NCBI RefSeq assembly: GCF_019212185.1
Contig: NZ_CP078138.1
Coordinates: forward strand, 3,950,501 to 4,014,500
DNA from: Pseudomonas fluorescens
GTDB taxonomy: Bacteria; Pseudomonadota; Gammaproteobacteria; Pseudomonadales; Pseudomonadaceae
Reading direction: 5' to 3'
Length of the DNA: 64,000 nt
The notes under the pieces were generated by a model that worked only from the letters and a program-made list of their open reading frames with translations, did not search any database and was not told where the DNA came from. A program made the position numbers and the translations under genes. Shown piece by piece: positions 1-9,129 of the stretch (position 1 is the stretch's first letter; the number at the start of each line of letters is the position of its first letter).

Positions 1-327
1 CGAACTAAGCCGGTCGCGAAAGTTATCGACCGAGGCAAATAAGTCTATCGACGCCTGATACACCAGACGCCCCTCCTCGGTCAGGTGAAAGCCCTCTCGA
101 CCCCGCGTACAGAGGCGCATACCGATGCGAATCTCCAGGTCGGAGATCTGCTTGCTGATGGCTGCCAGCCCCACATTCAGCTCATTTTGCGCGGCACTGA
201 AGCCTCCTGCCTCGACCACGGCCTTGAACACTTTGAGCAGTTTGAAGTCCAGCCCGCTGAGGGCCAGCGGTGCCCGTTGCAGCGCTTTCGGCGGCGGGTT
301 TCCGGAATTGGAAAGTGGGGTTTCCAT
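1..327 (-). CDS. LysR-family transcriptional regulator, N-terminal part (cut by window edge)
   Basis: The 109 visible residues form a LysR-type winged helix-turn-helix: a short proline-rich lead, then a helix pair (residues about 27-60) with the typical AVVEAGGFSAAQNELNV and AISKQISDLEIRIG segments, followed by the RGREGFHLTEEGRLVY wing. The effector-binding domain lies outside the window. The gene is divergent from the lyase operon starting near 624, the usual arrangement for a LysR protein controlling its neighbour, so it is the best candidate regulator of that operon. The ATG was chosen because the HTH begins normally after it. Inducer unknown. Confidence 0.9.
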   Translation of the reverse strand, partial: METPLSNSGNPPPKALQRAPLALSGLDFKLLKVFKAVVEAGGFSAAQNELNVGLAAISKQISDLEIRIGMRLCTRGREGFHLTEEGRLVYQASIDLFASVDNFRDRLSS

Positions 328-623
328 AATGCTTATTTACCTCTGGCGCTCTATTTATCAATCTGTGCTCAACAACAAAAACATAGCTGGCCTAATAATA
401 ATGAACACAGAAAACCGGGCTTGGCAACCGCCAATAAATCCCGAACATCAGTGCCAAATCGCTGATCTCAAAACATTAAAAGCTGACACTTCGATCAGTT
501 CTCTCTCCTTTGCAACTGCCCTCCTGAAAACTGCCCTGGCCTGATTTCGCTCGCTGACTTTTCAGCGACATAGCGGCCTGGCACACCCCCTTTCAGTTCG
601 CGTTACCGACGAGGAAAACAACA
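328..623. promoter_or_regulatory. Divergent intergenic region between LysR gene and lyase operon
   Basis: About 300 bases without a convincing gene. It must carry the promoters of the LysR gene and of the lyase/ABC operon. A purine-rich ribosome site (gagga) sits near 610, just ahead of the lyase ATG. I could not identify a LysR box with confidence. Confidence 0.5.
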
Positions 624-2051
624 ATGTCTCAAACCACCGACCGTCTCTGGGGTGCTCGCTTCAAGAGTGGTCCTTCGCAAGCCTTGGCCGCCCTCTCCCG
701 CTGCCCCGAGCGCTACTTCCGCCTGACGCCGTATGACCTCGCCGGTTCCAAGGCCCATGCCCGGGAATTGCAGCGCGCAGGCCTGTTGAGCGAGCAGGAA
801 ACCCGCAACATGCTCGACGCCCTGGAGCAGATTGGCAGCGATTTCCGCGCCGGCAGCATCGCTCCGACCCTGGACGACGAAGACGTCCACACCTTCATCG
901 AACGCCTGCTGACCGAACGCCTCGGCGCCCTGGGCGGCAAGCTGCGCGCCGGCCGTTCGCGCAATGACCAGACAGCCAACGACCTGCGACTGTTCCTGCG
1001 TGATCACGTCCGCACCCTGGCCGTCGAAGTGCTGGCCTTGCAACAGGCGCTGGTGAACCAGGCCGAACAGCACGTCGAGAGCATCTGCCCCGGCTTCACC
1101 CACTTGCAGCAGGCGCAGCCGATCGTGTTCGCCCATCACCTGCTGGCCCACGCCCAGTCTATGCTGCGCGATGTACAGCGTCTGGTGGACTGGGACGCGC
1201 GCACGTCGCTGTCGCCACTCGGTGCGGCGGCCATGGCGGGCTCGGCCATCGCCCGCCTGCCACAGCAATCCGCGCAGGAAATGGGTTACAGCGGGGTGTG
1301 CGAAAACTCCATCGATGCCGTCGCCAGCCGCGACCACGTTGCCGAATTCCTGTTCATCTCCAGCATGCTCGGGGTCAACATTTCCCGCCTCGCCGAAGAA
1401 TTCTGCCTGTGGTCATCGCGGCAATTTCGCTGGATCGCGCTGGACGATGCCTACGCCACAGGCAGCTCGATCATGCCGCAGAAGAAGAACCCGGACATCG
1501 CCGAACTGGCACGGGGCAAGGCGGGTCGCCTGATCGGCAACTTGACCGGTCTGCTGTCCACCCTTAAATCCCTGCCCCTGTCGTACAACCGCGACTTGAG
1601 CGAAGACAAGCATCACGTGCTCGACAGCGTCGACACCCTGCTGCTGGTGTTGCCGGCGATGGCCGGGATGGTCGCGACCATGACGGTCAACGTCGAAGAA
1701 CTGCGTCGCCAGGCGCCAATGGGTTTCACCCTCGCCACTGAGGTCGCCGATTGGCTGGCGGTGCGCGGCGTGCCGTTCAAGGAAGCCCACGAAATTACCG
1801 GCGCGCTGGTCAAGGCCTGTGAGCAACACGACATTGAACTGTGGGAAGCGTCCCCGGCGCTGCTGGCCGAGATCGACCCACGCCTGACTCCCGAAGTCCG
1901 CGACAGCCTGACCCTGGAGGCCGCCATCGCCGCCCGCAGTGGCTGGGGCGGCACCGCGCCGCAGCAGGTGCGCGAGCAGATCGGCCGCCTGAAAACCGCC
2001 CTCGCCGCGCAACAGCAGTGGACCGAAAACTACCAGGGCTTCCGCCTCTAA
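624..2051 (+). CDS. Argininosuccinate-lyase-family C-N lyase (paralogue in a catabolic context)
   Basis: 475 residues, the normal length for the argininosuccinate lyase/fumarase superfamily. Seen: GRSRNDQ near residue 113, the GFTHLQQAQP segment, and the superfamily signature GSSIMPQKKNPD at about 280-291 with its catalytic serine. Known family chemistry is reversible beta-elimination releasing fumarate from an N-substituted aspartate; members include arginine-biosynthetic ArgH and EDDS lyase. The gene is followed by a polar amino-acid ABC importer and two amide-hydrolase-fold genes and faces a LysR gene. I therefore infer a catabolic lyase acting on an imported fumaryl-amine adduct rather than the housekeeping ArgH, though a second ArgH cannot be excluded. 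A GAGGA-type site precedes the ATG. Confidence 0.85.
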   Translation: MSQTTDRLWGARFKSGPSQALAALSRCPERYFRLTPYDLAGSKAHARELQRAGLLSEQETRNMLDALEQIGSDFRAGSIAPTLDDEDVHTFIERLLTERLGALGGKLRAGRSRNDQTANDLRLFLRDHVRTLAVEVLALQQALVNQAEQHVESICPGFTHLQQAQPIVFAHHLLAHAQSMLRDVQRLVDWDARTSLSPLGAAAMAGSAIARLPQQSAQEMGYSGVCENSIDAVASRDHVAEFLFISSMLGVNISRLAEEFCLWSSRQFRWIALDDAYATGSSIMPQKKNPDIAELARGKAGRLIGNLTGLLSTLKSLPLSYNRDLSEDKHHVLDSVDTLLLVLPAMAGMVATMTVNVEELRRQAPMGFTLATEVADWLAVRGVPFKEAHEITGALVKACEQHDIELWEASPALLAEIDPRLTPEVRDSLTLEAAIAARSGWGGTAPQQVREQIGRLKTALAAQQQWTENYQGFRL

Positions 2052-2070
2052 CGGCCGCCACACAAAACCC

Positions 2071-2098
2071 TGCAGGAGCTGGCTTGCCAGCTCCTGCA
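2071..2098. repeat. Perfect palindrome, REP-like, between lyase and permease genes
   Basis: Two 13-base arms (TGCAGGAGCTGGC and its complement) separated by TT. No T-run follows, so it is more likely a REP-type element or an mRNA-stabilising hairpin than a terminator. Confidence 0.7.
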
Positions 2099-2141
2099 CG
2101 GATTGTATTTAACCTGAATCACCCGTGTACGGAGAAACACC

Positions 2142-3020
2142 ATGAGCCAGACACAGGCACAACGACTCCAGGCGGAGCGCAAGCTGGCGGAAAACCAGTT
2201 CGATATCACCCAGTATCAACACGTACCACGGCGCTACTACGGACGGATGTTTTTCGCTGCGGTCATCGTCGTCGCCCTGCTGGGCCTGGTGCAGGCCTTC
2301 GCCGAGGGCAAGATCGAATGGTCGTACATCGGCCAATTCCTCACGTCTCAGGCGATTATGTGGGGCTTGCTCAACACCATCGTCATGGCGGTACTGGCCA
2401 TGGCGCTGGGCATCGTGTTCGGCGTGATCACCGCGATCATGCGCATGTCGGCCAACCCGATCCTGCGCTATGTGGCACTGACCTACACCTGGCTGTTTCG
2501 TGGCACGCCGTTGATCCTGCAACTGCTGTTGTGGTTCAACCTGGCGCTGATTTTCCCCACCATTGGTATCCCCGGGGTGTTCGAACTGGACACCGTGAGC
2601 CTGATGACGCCGTTCGTGGCGGCCCTGCTCGGCTTGAGCATCAACCAGGGCGCTTACACCGCTGAAGTGGTGCGTGCCGGCCTGCTGTCGGTGGACACCG
2701 GACAGTACGAAGCCGCCAAGTCGATCGGCATGCCGCGCCTGCAAGCGCTGCGCCGGATCATCCTGCCCCAGGCCATGCGGATCATCATTCCGCCGGTGGG
2801 CAACGAGTTCATTGGCATGGTGAAAATGACCTCGCTGGCGAGCGTCATCCAGTATTCGGAACTGCTCTACAACGCCCAGAACATCTATTACGCCAACGCC
2901 CGCGTGATGGAGCTGCTGATCGTTGCCGGTATCTGGTACCTGGCCACCGTCACCGTCCTGTCCTTCGGTCAAAGCCGTCTGGAGCGTCGTTTCGCTCGCG
3001 GCGCCGGCAAGCGTTCTTGA
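2142..3020 (+). CDS. Polar amino-acid ABC transporter, permease subunit
   Basis: 292-residue HisM/GlnP-type inner-membrane permease. After a hydrophilic N-terminus (about 45 residues) come hydrophobic helices beginning [14 protein letters not shown], then the family features [15 protein letters not shown] and the EAA loop ([22 protein letters not shown]), which contacts the ATPase. It is followed after 10 bases by the ATPase gene and then the binding-protein gene. Only one permease gene is present, so the channel is probably a homodimer. The ligand is likely a polar or amino-acid-like compound, the presumed substrate of the adjacent lyase. Confidence 0.93.
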   Translation: MSQTQAQRLQAERKLAENQFDITQYQHVPRRYYGRMFFAAVIVVALLGLVQAFAEGKIEWSYIGQFLTSQAIMWGLLNTIVMAVLAMALGIVFGVITAIMRMSANPILRYVALTYTWLFRGTPLILQLLLWFNLALIFPTIGIPGVFELDTVSLMTPFVAALLGLSINQGAYTAEVVRAGLLSVDTGQYEAAKSIGMPRLQALRRIILPQAMRIIIPPVGNEFIGMVKMTSLASVIQYSELLYNAQNIYYANARVMELLIVAGIWYLATVTVLSFGQSRLERRFARGAGKRS

Positions 3021-3030
3021 GGAGTTGAAT

Positions 3031-3795
3031 ATGAGAAGCATCGTCAAGGCCGTGAGCCTGAACAAATATTACGACCAGTACCACGCGCTCAAGGACATCG
3101 ACATCGAAGTCGAGCAAGGTGAAGTGCTGTGCATCATTGGCCCGTCCGGCTCGGGCAAGAGCACCCTGCTGCGCTGCGTCAACCAGTTGGAGAAGATCGA
3201 CAAGGGTGGCCTGTGGGTCGACGGCGAACTGGTGGGTTACCGCGTGGTCGGCAACAAACTGCACGAACTCACCGAAACCCAGATCGCCCGCCAGCGCCTG
3301 TCCACCGGCATGGTGTTCCAGCGCTTCAACCTGTTTCCGCACATGACTGTGCTGCAAAACATCATCGAAGGGCCGTGCCAGGTGCTCAAGCGTTCGCCCA
3401 AAGAGGCAAACGAAGAAGCCCTGGAGCTGCTCGCTCGCGTCGGCCTTGCTGACAAACGCAACAGCTACCCGATCGAACTCTCGGGTGGTCAGCAGCAACG
3501 TGTCGCCATCGCCCGCGCCCTGGCCATGCGCCCCAAGCTGATGCTGTTCGATGAACCCACTTCGGCACTCGACCCGGAACTGGTCGGAGAGGTGCTGTCG
3601 GTGATGCGCGATCTGGCGCAGACCGGCATGACCATGATCGTCGTCACCCATGAACTGGGCTTCGCTCGCGAAGTTTCCAATCGCATGGTGTTCATGGACG
3701 GCGGGCAGATCGTGGAGGCAGGAAGCCCCGAAGAAATACTAATAAATCCACAAAACCCACGCACCCAAAGCTTCATTTCTGCCGTTCGAACCTGA
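3031..3795 (+). CDS. Polar amino-acid ABC transporter, ATP-binding subunit
   Basis: 254 residues, typical of GlnQ/HisP ATPases. Motifs seen: Walker [10 protein letters not shown] near residue 40, Q-loop [12 protein letters not shown], signature [15 protein letters not shown], Walker [15 protein letters not shown] and the switch histidine in VVTHELGFA. The ATG at 3031 follows the GGAG at 3021-3024; an in-frame upstream start would run inside the permease gene and is rejected. It energises the importer formed with the flanking permease and binding protein. Confidence 0.95.
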   Translation: MRSIVKAVSLNKYYDQYHALKDIDIEVEQGEVLCIIGPSGSGKSTLLRCVNQLEKIDKGGLWVDGELVGYRVVGNKLHELTETQIARQRLSTGMVFQRFNLFPHMTVLQNIIEGPCQVLKRSPKEANEEALELLARVGLADKRNSYPIELSGGQQQRVAIARALAMRPKLMLFDEPTSALDPELVGEVLSVMRDLAQTGMTMIVVTHELGFAREVSNRMVFMDGGQIVEAGSPEEILINPQNPRTQSFISAVRT

Positions 3796-3835
3796 ATGCC
3801 GGTTGGCGTTAAAAACACTCAAAAGAGAACGACCC

Positions 3836-4660
3836 ATGAAGAACTTCATTATTCCAGCAGTACTCGCCGGCGTTATGGCATCTGGCTTCACCTTTGCCGC
3901 CGAGCTCCCGGCCAACATCAAGGCCAAGGGCGAAATCGTCGTAGCGATCATGCCGAACTACCCGCCGATGGATTTCAAGGACCCGGCCACCAACACCCTC
4001 ACCGGCCTCGACTACGACCTGGGCAATGCTCTGGCCGAACGTTTGGGGGTGAAGATCAAATGGCAGGAAACCGGTTTCGAGCAAATGATCAATGCCCTGA
4101 CCACCGACCGCGTGGACATGGTGCTGTCGGGCATGACCGATACTGTCGAGCGTCAGGCCAGCGTGACCTTTGTCGACTACTTCACCAGCGGCCCGCAGTT
4201 CTACACCTTGCAGAAAAACAAGGACACCAACGAGATCATCGATCTGTGCGGCAAGAAAGTCGGCACCAGCCGCCGTACCACTTTCCCGGCGGAGATCGCC
4301 GCGTGGAGCAAGGCGAACTGTGAGGCTGCCGGCAAGCCAGCAATCAACGTGATCGGCACCGAAGGCTCCGCCGACGCCCGCGCGCAACTGCGCCAGAGCC
4401 GCATTGACGCGGCGATGCAGGGCAGCGAGACGCTGTCGTACCTGAAAACTCAGGAAAAAGACATGTACAAGACCGTGGGCCTGCCGATCTCCGTGCAGTT
4501 CACCGGTCTTGGCGTGAGCAAGAAGAAGCCGCAATTGAGCGAAGCGGTGAAGGTCGCCTTGCAGAGCATGATCGACGACGGCAGCTACCAGGCGATCCTC
4601 AAGAAATGGGATCTGGAGTTGGGGGCGATCAAGACGGTGAGCATTAACGCCGGCAAATAA
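3836..4660 (+). CDS. ABC transporter substrate-binding protein, family 3 (polar amino acids)
   Basis: 274 residues with a Sec signal peptide (MKNFIIPAVLAGVMASGFTFA, cleavage expected near residue 22) and a family-3 binding fold: GLDYDLGNALAERLGVKIKW, the DMVLSGMTDTVERQ segment and the C-terminal SMIDDGSYQAILKKWDLE. Located in the periplasm, it delivers ligand to the permease/ATPase encoded just upstream. The ATG at 3836 follows an AAAGAGAA site and opens directly into the signal peptide. Ligand identity cannot be read from the sequence. Confidence 0.93.
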   Translation: MKNFIIPAVLAGVMASGFTFAAELPANIKAKGEIVVAIMPNYPPMDFKDPATNTLTGLDYDLGNALAERLGVKIKWQETGFEQMINALTTDRVDMVLSGMTDTVERQASVTFVDYFTSGPQFYTLQKNKDTNEIIDLCGKKVGTSRRTTFPAEIAAWSKANCEAAGKPAINVIGTEGSADARAQLRQSRIDAAMQGSETLSYLKTQEKDMYKTVGLPISVQFTGLGVSKKKPQLSEAVKVALQSMIDDGSYQAILKKWDLELGAIKTVSINAGK

Positions 4661-4675
4661 ACAACCTGGAACAAC

Positions 4676-4716
4676 CCCGCCCTTGTGGGTGCGAGCCTGC
4701 TTGCTCCCACAGGGAT
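4676..4716. repeat. REP-like palindrome
   Basis: Imperfect inverted repeat: CTTGTGGGTGCGAGC pairs with GCTTGCTCCCACAGG. It resembles the other GCGAGC/GCTCC-type elements in this window and sits between the binding-protein gene and the first deacetylase-like gene. Confidence 0.7.
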
Positions 4717-4749
4717 TGTGTTTTGCCGATAGAAAGCTGGAGCACCACG

Positions 4750-5598
4750 ATGTCCTCCTCACTCAAGCCCACCTGGCCCGATCAGCACAAAGCTTGTCTG
4801 GCCCTGGCCTTCGACCTCGACGGCCCCACCGGCGATGCCATGCTCAACGGCTCGATCTGGCGCCAGCCCGAGTATTTCGGCTTCGGCGGTTATGGCCCGT
4901 ATCGGGCGCTGCCGCGGATTCTTGATCTGCTCGACGAATTCCGCCTGCCAACCACGTTCTTCGTCCCGGCCTGGGTCGTGGAAAACTGGCCGAAACAGTG
5001 CCAGGCGATTGTCGAGCGCGGGCATGAAGTGGCGTATCATGGCTACAAACACGAATCCTTTTACGGCCTGACGCTGGAACAGCAGAAGGACGTGATGAAG
5101 CGCTCCCGCGAGGTGTTCTGGAACTACCTGAACATCCGCGCCAAAGGTTTCCGCACACCGTCCGGCGACTGGCGAGCCGAGACCCCGGCCATGCTGGTGG
5201 AAGCCGGCGTGACTTACTCCAGCAGCATGCGCGGCGATGACCGACCGTATCTGGTCAACGTACCTGGCCACGATACCCCATTGGTGGAAATTCCCGGCCG
5301 CTGGGAAATGGATGATTACGCCTCCCTCGCCTACACCCGCTCACCGAACTTCCCGTCCGGTCTCGACCGCACGGCCAGTTATGAACTGACCCTCGACAAC
5401 TGGCAGCGCGAGTACGACGGTGCAATGGACGAAGGGTTGTGCCTGACCACCCTGTTCCACCCGAAAATCACCGGCAAACCGGGACGCATCCTGTTGCTGG
5501 AGAAACTCTTCGAACACATGCGCCAGCGCGATGACGTGTGGTTCGCCACGTGCCGTGACGTCGCCCAGTGGTGGCTGAAGGAGCATCACCATGGTTGA
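4750..5598 (+). CDS. Polysaccharide-deacetylase-family (NodB-fold) hydrolase, first copy
   Basis: 282 residues of the cytosolic CDA1/HpPgdA-like branch. Seen: LAFDLDGPTGD (the NodB TFDD-equivalent acidic motif), TTFFVPAWVVENWP, the metal-binding GHEVAYHGYKHE, GFRTPSGDW and a C-terminal TLFHPKITGKPGR histidine segment. There is no signal peptide, so cytoplasmic action on an amide or imide is more likely than cell-wall deacetylation. The ATG at 4750 has a GGAG seven bases ahead; an in-frame TTG at 4723 is less likely. It overlaps the next gene by 8 bases, implying translational coupling. Function in this operon is inferred to be deacylation or amide cleavage. Confidence 0.85.
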   Translation: MSSSLKPTWPDQHKACLALAFDLDGPTGDAMLNGSIWRQPEYFGFGGYGPYRALPRILDLLDEFRLPTTFFVPAWVVENWPKQCQAIVERGHEVAYHGYKHESFYGLTLEQQKDVMKRSREVFWNYLNIRAKGFRTPSGDWRAETPAMLVEAGVTYSSSMRGDDRPYLVNVPGHDTPLVEIPGRWEMDDYASLAYTRSPNFPSGLDRTASYELTLDNWQREYDGAMDEGLCLTTLFHPKITGKPGRILLLEKLFEHMRQRDDVWFATCRDVAQWWLKEHHHG

Positions 5599-6481
5599 AC
5601 CCATTTCAGTCTGGCCCGAGGGCTACCGCTGCGCCGTCGTGTTGACCGTCGACTACAACGACATCCACGGCATTCTCACCCAGGCCCCGGAAGTCGCCGG
5701 ACGCGACAAGACCCTGTCGGTCTGGCGTTATGGCACCCAGCGTGGCGTCGAACGACTGCTGGGCTTGTTCAAAGAACTCAACGTCACCAGCAGTTGGTTC
5801 GTACCCGGCATCGTCGCCGAGGAAAACCCCGGGCATATCCGCGAGATTCTGGCAGGCGGGCATGAAATCGCCTGCGCCGGGTATCACCATCAGAACTACG
5901 ACAACCTCGACCTGGCCACACAGCGCGCGGACATTGCCAGGGGGTGTGAAGCATTGATGACGCTGACCGGCCGGCGCCCCAGCGGTTTCCGTATCCCCGC
6001 TGGCAACGGTGCACCGGGCTTCATCGAGGCATTGAGGGAGCAAGGCATTCACTGGTCGTCGTCCTGGCGTGGTGATGACTTGCCGTTCGCCCACCCGACG
6101 GCGCCCGGCGTGATCGAGTTGCCCCTGCATTACGAACTGGAAGACGAACCCTACTTTGCCTTCAACCTGAGCCCGGCCGTACCGCCGGCACAGTCGCGGA
6201 TTGCTTCCTACAGCCACACCCTGGGCAATCTGCAGATGGACTTCGCCGGGTTCCACCGGTTTGGCCTGTGCTATGTGTTGCGCCTGCATCCGGAAATCAT
6301 CGCCACCCCGGGACGCATCGGTGTGCTGCGTGAGTTGCTGCGCGGCATTCAAGGGCGTGACGACGTGTGGATCGCCACCGGTGCCGAGGTCGCGCAGTGG
6401 TGGGCGCAATCGGCGACGCAGGTCACGCAGGATCATCCGGCGGCGGTGTATGAACGCCATTATCGGGATTACCTGGTATGA
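5591..6481 (+). CDS. Polysaccharide-deacetylase-family (NodB-fold) hydrolase, second copy
   Basis: 296 residues, paralogous to the preceding protein with a shared layout: LTVDYNDIHG, TSSWFVPGIVAEENPGHI, GHEIACAGYHHQNYD (metal site), SGFRIPAGNGAPG, YVLRLHPEIIATPGRIG and a terminal VAQWW also present in the first copy. No signal peptide. Start and stop overlap (ATGGTTGA) with the upstream gene. Two non-identical copies in tandem suggest a heteromeric enzyme or successive hydrolyses of one imported substrate; this is inference. Confidence 0.85.
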   Translation: MVEPISVWPEGYRCAVVLTVDYNDIHGILTQAPEVAGRDKTLSVWRYGTQRGVERLLGLFKELNVTSSWFVPGIVAEENPGHIREILAGGHEIACAGYHHQNYDNLDLATQRADIARGCEALMTLTGRRPSGFRIPAGNGAPGFIEALREQGIHWSSSWRGDDLPFAHPTAPGVIELPLHYELEDEPYFAFNLSPAVPPAQSRIASYSHTLGNLQMDFAGFHRFGLCYVLRLHPEIIATPGRIGVLRELLRGIQGRDDVWIATGAEVAQWWAQSATQVTQDHPAAVYERHYRDYLV

Positions 6482-6484
6482 CCT

Positions 6485-6552
6485 CATTGCGAGCAAGCTC
6501 GCTCCTACAGGGGATCGCCTTGCACCTGTGGGAGCGAACCTGCTCGCGATTG
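6485..6552. repeat. REPIN: two REP sequences in inverted orientation
   Basis: ATTGCGAGCAAGCTCGCTCC (left) and its inverted partner GGGAGCGAACCTGCTCGCGAT (right) are separated by about 15 bases. This is the classical paired arrangement of Pseudomonas REP doublets, located right after the second deacetylase-like gene. Confidence 0.85.
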
Positions 6553-6610
6553 GCAGCGACCCGGTACATAGACAAACACTCACCATCCGAATAAGGACGT
6601 TTGCACCACC

Positions 6611-7789
6611 GTGGCCACGTACTCACTCGTTATCCGTCGCTTGATGATCGCGTCACTGACCATCGTCGTCAGCCGCGCCATCACCAGCCCCTTGCTCACG
6701 CTGTTCCTGAGCAACAAGCTGGGCCTCAACCAACAGGACGTTGGCTTGCTCCTCGGGATCGCGGTGTTCATCGCAACCCTGCTGGCGCTTTATGGCGGCT
6801 ATATCATCGACCGCCTGGAAAAACGCCGGCTGCTGATCCTGGCGATGCTCTCCAGCGCCATCGGCTTCGTGCTGCTGACCTTTGCCGAAAATCTCTTCCT
6901 GACCACCGCCACCCTGGTGATCACCGAGACCGCGTCAGCCATGTTTCTCATCTGTTCCAAAGCGATCCTCAGCGAAAACCTGCCCATGGGCCAACGAGCC
7001 AAGGCGTTTTCCCTGCGCTACACGCTGACCAACATCGGCTATGCCACAGGCCCCATGCTCGGCGTGGTGATTGCCGGGCACTACCCCATCGCACCGTTCC
7101 TGATTGCCGGCGGCATCGCTTTCTTCAGCATCTTCCTGATGATAGGCATACCCGGCGATTCAGCGCGGGCACCGGCCATCGGACAATCCCAGAGCTTCCT
7201 GAAAACCCTGGTCACCCTGAAAAACGACCGCACCCTGATCATGTTTACGTGTGGTTGCCTACTCAGCACCGTGGTGCACGGGCGCTACACCCTCTACCTG
7301 TCGCAATACCTGCTGGTGACCCACGACTCCAGGCGCGCCCTGGAAATCATGGCCGCCCTGCTCGCCTGCAACGCCATCAGCGTGATCCTGTTGCAGTACC
7401 AGATCGGCCGGTTCCTCAATCGCGAGAAACTACGCTACTGGATTGCCGCAGGCAGCAGCCTGTTCATCCTTGGGCTGATCGGCTTCAGCCTGGCCGACAG
7501 CCTGTTGAGTTGGTGCGTGGCCATGTTCATCTTCACCCTCGGTGAAATGATCATTTATCCGGCGGAATTCCTCTTCGTCGACACCCTGGCCCCTGAGGAG
7601 CTACGCGGCAGCTATTACGGTGCGCAGAACCTGGCGGCCCTGGGTGGCGCCCTGAGCCCGGTGATTTGTGGCTATTTATTGATGCACACACCCGCGCCGA
7701 CGATGTTCTATGCCTTGAGCACGCTGACCGCGCTGGGTGGATTCCTGTGCTTCATGAGTGGTCGTCGGGCGGCGGCTGGGCAGAGATAA
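6611..7789 (+). CDS. MFS transporter (DHA1-like)
   Basis: 392 residues with 12 predicted membrane helices and motif-A-like loop GGYIIDRLEKRRLL between helices 2 and 3. The N-terminus VIRRLMIASLTIVVSRAITSPLLTLFLSNKLG opens straight into helix 1. GTG start with AAGGA about 13 bases upstream, so the exact start is uncertain; an ATG lies at 6644. Substrate unknown. It stands apart from the deacetylase operon behind a REPIN and is convergent with the next transporter gene (35-base gap). Confidence 0.85.
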   Translation: MATYSLVIRRLMIASLTIVVSRAITSPLLTLFLSNKLGLNQQDVGLLLGIAVFIATLLALYGGYIIDRLEKRRLLILAMLSSAIGFVLLTFAENLFLTTATLVITETASAMFLICSKAILSENLPMGQRAKAFSLRYTLTNIGYATGPMLGVVIAGHYPIAPFLIAGGIAFFSIFLMIGIPGDSARAPAIGQSQSFLKTLVTLKNDRTLIMFTCGCLLSTVVHGRYTLYLSQYLLVTHDSRRALEIMAALLACNAISVILLQYQIGRFLNREKLRYWIAAGSSLFILGLIGFSLADSLLSWCVAMFIFTLGEMIIYPAEFLFVDTLAPEELRGSYYGAQNLAALGGALSPVICGYLLMHTPAPTMFYALSTLTALGGFLCFMSGRRAAAGQR

Positions 7790-7824
7790 TCCACTGGAAC
7801 TGTAGTGAGATGAACCTTCCAACG

Positions 7825-9075
7825 TCAGGAATGGTGGGTGGTTGCGCTCCCAGCCGCCAACTCCGATCGTCGCGCATCGCGAAAGGCAAACATGAACACC
7901 AGCACCACAACCAGAGAGAACAAGGCCGGGAACAGCCAGATGCTCTGCCACTGATGGCCCGCAGGGGTGGCGTAGTAGTCGGAGACATGGCCCGCGACCC
8001 AGAAACCGATCAGCATGCCTACACCGTAGGTGGCCAGGGTTATCAAGCCCTGGGCCGAGCTTCTGAAACGCTCAGGGGTTTTCGCGTCGGTATAGATCTG
8101 CCCGGACACAAAGAAAAAGTCGTAGCAGATACCGTGCAGGGCGATGCCGGTGAACAGCATAAAGGCCAGGTCGGCATTATTGCCGTAGGCGAACAGCACA
8201 TAGCGCAAGGCCCAGGCCAGCATGCCCATCAGTAACGCGATCTTGATGCCGAAGCGGTGAATGAACAGGGGCAGCAGGAGCATGAACAGGACTTCGGAAA
8301 CCTGCCCGATGGCCATCTTCGCCGTGGGATTGGTCATGCCGATGTCGGCAAGGAATGGGTTGGCATTCTGGTAATAGAACGCCAGCGGGATGCAGATCAG
8401 GATCGAGGCGATGAAAAACACCAGGTAGCTGCGGTCTTTCAACAGGCCCAGGGCATCCAGGCCGAGGATCTGTTTAAAACCGGTTCGAGTTTGCGCCGCT
8501 TTCAGCGGTGCCGTACTCGGCAGCGTGAAGCTGTAGACGCCCAGCAGCAGAGACGCCAGGGCCGCCATCAGGAAGGTGTTGCGCAGCGCACCGGAAGCAA
8601 TCGCCGCTTTGGCGTCCCAGGCAAAGACAAAGCTGATCACCACACCGGCGACAATCCAGCCCACGGTGCCCCACACACGAATGCGCGAAAACTCCAGCGC
8701 CGGGTCGCGCATCTGCCGGAAGGCCACCGAGTTGACCAATGCCAGGGTCGGCATGTAGATCATCATGTAGGCGAGCACGTAGGGGTAGAACGCGGCAAAA
8801 TCTGGCGCCTGATAGAGCTGATAAAGCAACACCGCCCCCACCAGATGCAGCACCGCCAGAATGCGTTCGGCATTGAAAAAACGGTCGGCGATCAGTCCAA
8901 TCACAAATGGCGCAATGATCGCGCCCCAAGACTGAGTCGAGAACGCCATGCCGATCTGGCCACCGCTGGCGCCCAGTTGGCTGGACAGAAAAGTACCCAG
9001 GGTGACGAACCAGCTACCCCAGATAAAAAACTGCAGAAACATCATCGCGCTCAAGCGCGCACTCATCCACGTCAT
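7825..9075 (-). CDS. NupG/XapB-type MFS nucleoside:H+ symporter-like transporter
   Basis: 416 residues, 12 membrane helices. Matches the nucleoside:proton symporter subfamily by its opening LSAMMFLQFFIWGSWFVTLGTFL, the FAFSTQSWGAIIAPF-like helix 2 and FFFVSGQIYTDAKTPERFRSSAQG between helices. It is last in a unit with a sugar isomerase and a Gfo/Idh/MocA dehydrogenase, so its substrate is more likely a sugar, polyol or glycoside than a nucleoside. The ATG at 9075 was preferred to a GTG three codons upstream. Expression probably depends on the LacI operator at 11442. Confidence 0.85.
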   Translation of the reverse strand: MTWMSARLSAMMFLQFFIWGSWFVTLGTFLSSQLGASGGQIGMAFSTQSWGAIIAPFVIGLIADRFFNAERILAVLHLVGAVLLYQLYQAPDFAAFYPYVLAYMMIYMPTLALVNSVAFRQMRDPALEFSRIRVWGTVGWIVAGVVISFVFAWDAKAAIASGALRNTFLMAALASLLLGVYSFTLPSTAPLKAAQTRTGFKQILGLDALGLLKDRSYLVFFIASILICIPLAFYYQNANPFLADIGMTNPTAKMAIGQVSEVLFMLLLPLFIHRFGIKIALLMGMLAWALRYVLFAYGNNADLAFMLFTGIALHGICYDFFFVSGQIYTDAKTPERFRSSAQGLITLATYGVGMLIGFWVAGHVSDYYATPAGHQWQSIWLFPALFSLVVVLVFMFAFRDARRSELAAGSATTHHS

Positions 9076-9129
9076 AACAGTCACCGTCTTGTTTTTATTG
9101 AAGGGTGTTATCGAAGAAAAAGGTCCAGC

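Noticed and set aside
579..594. TGGCAC start of a possible sigma-54 promoter ahead of the lyase operon
   Set aside because: The -12 GC pair is missing at the required spacing (TT instead), so the match is only half a motif.
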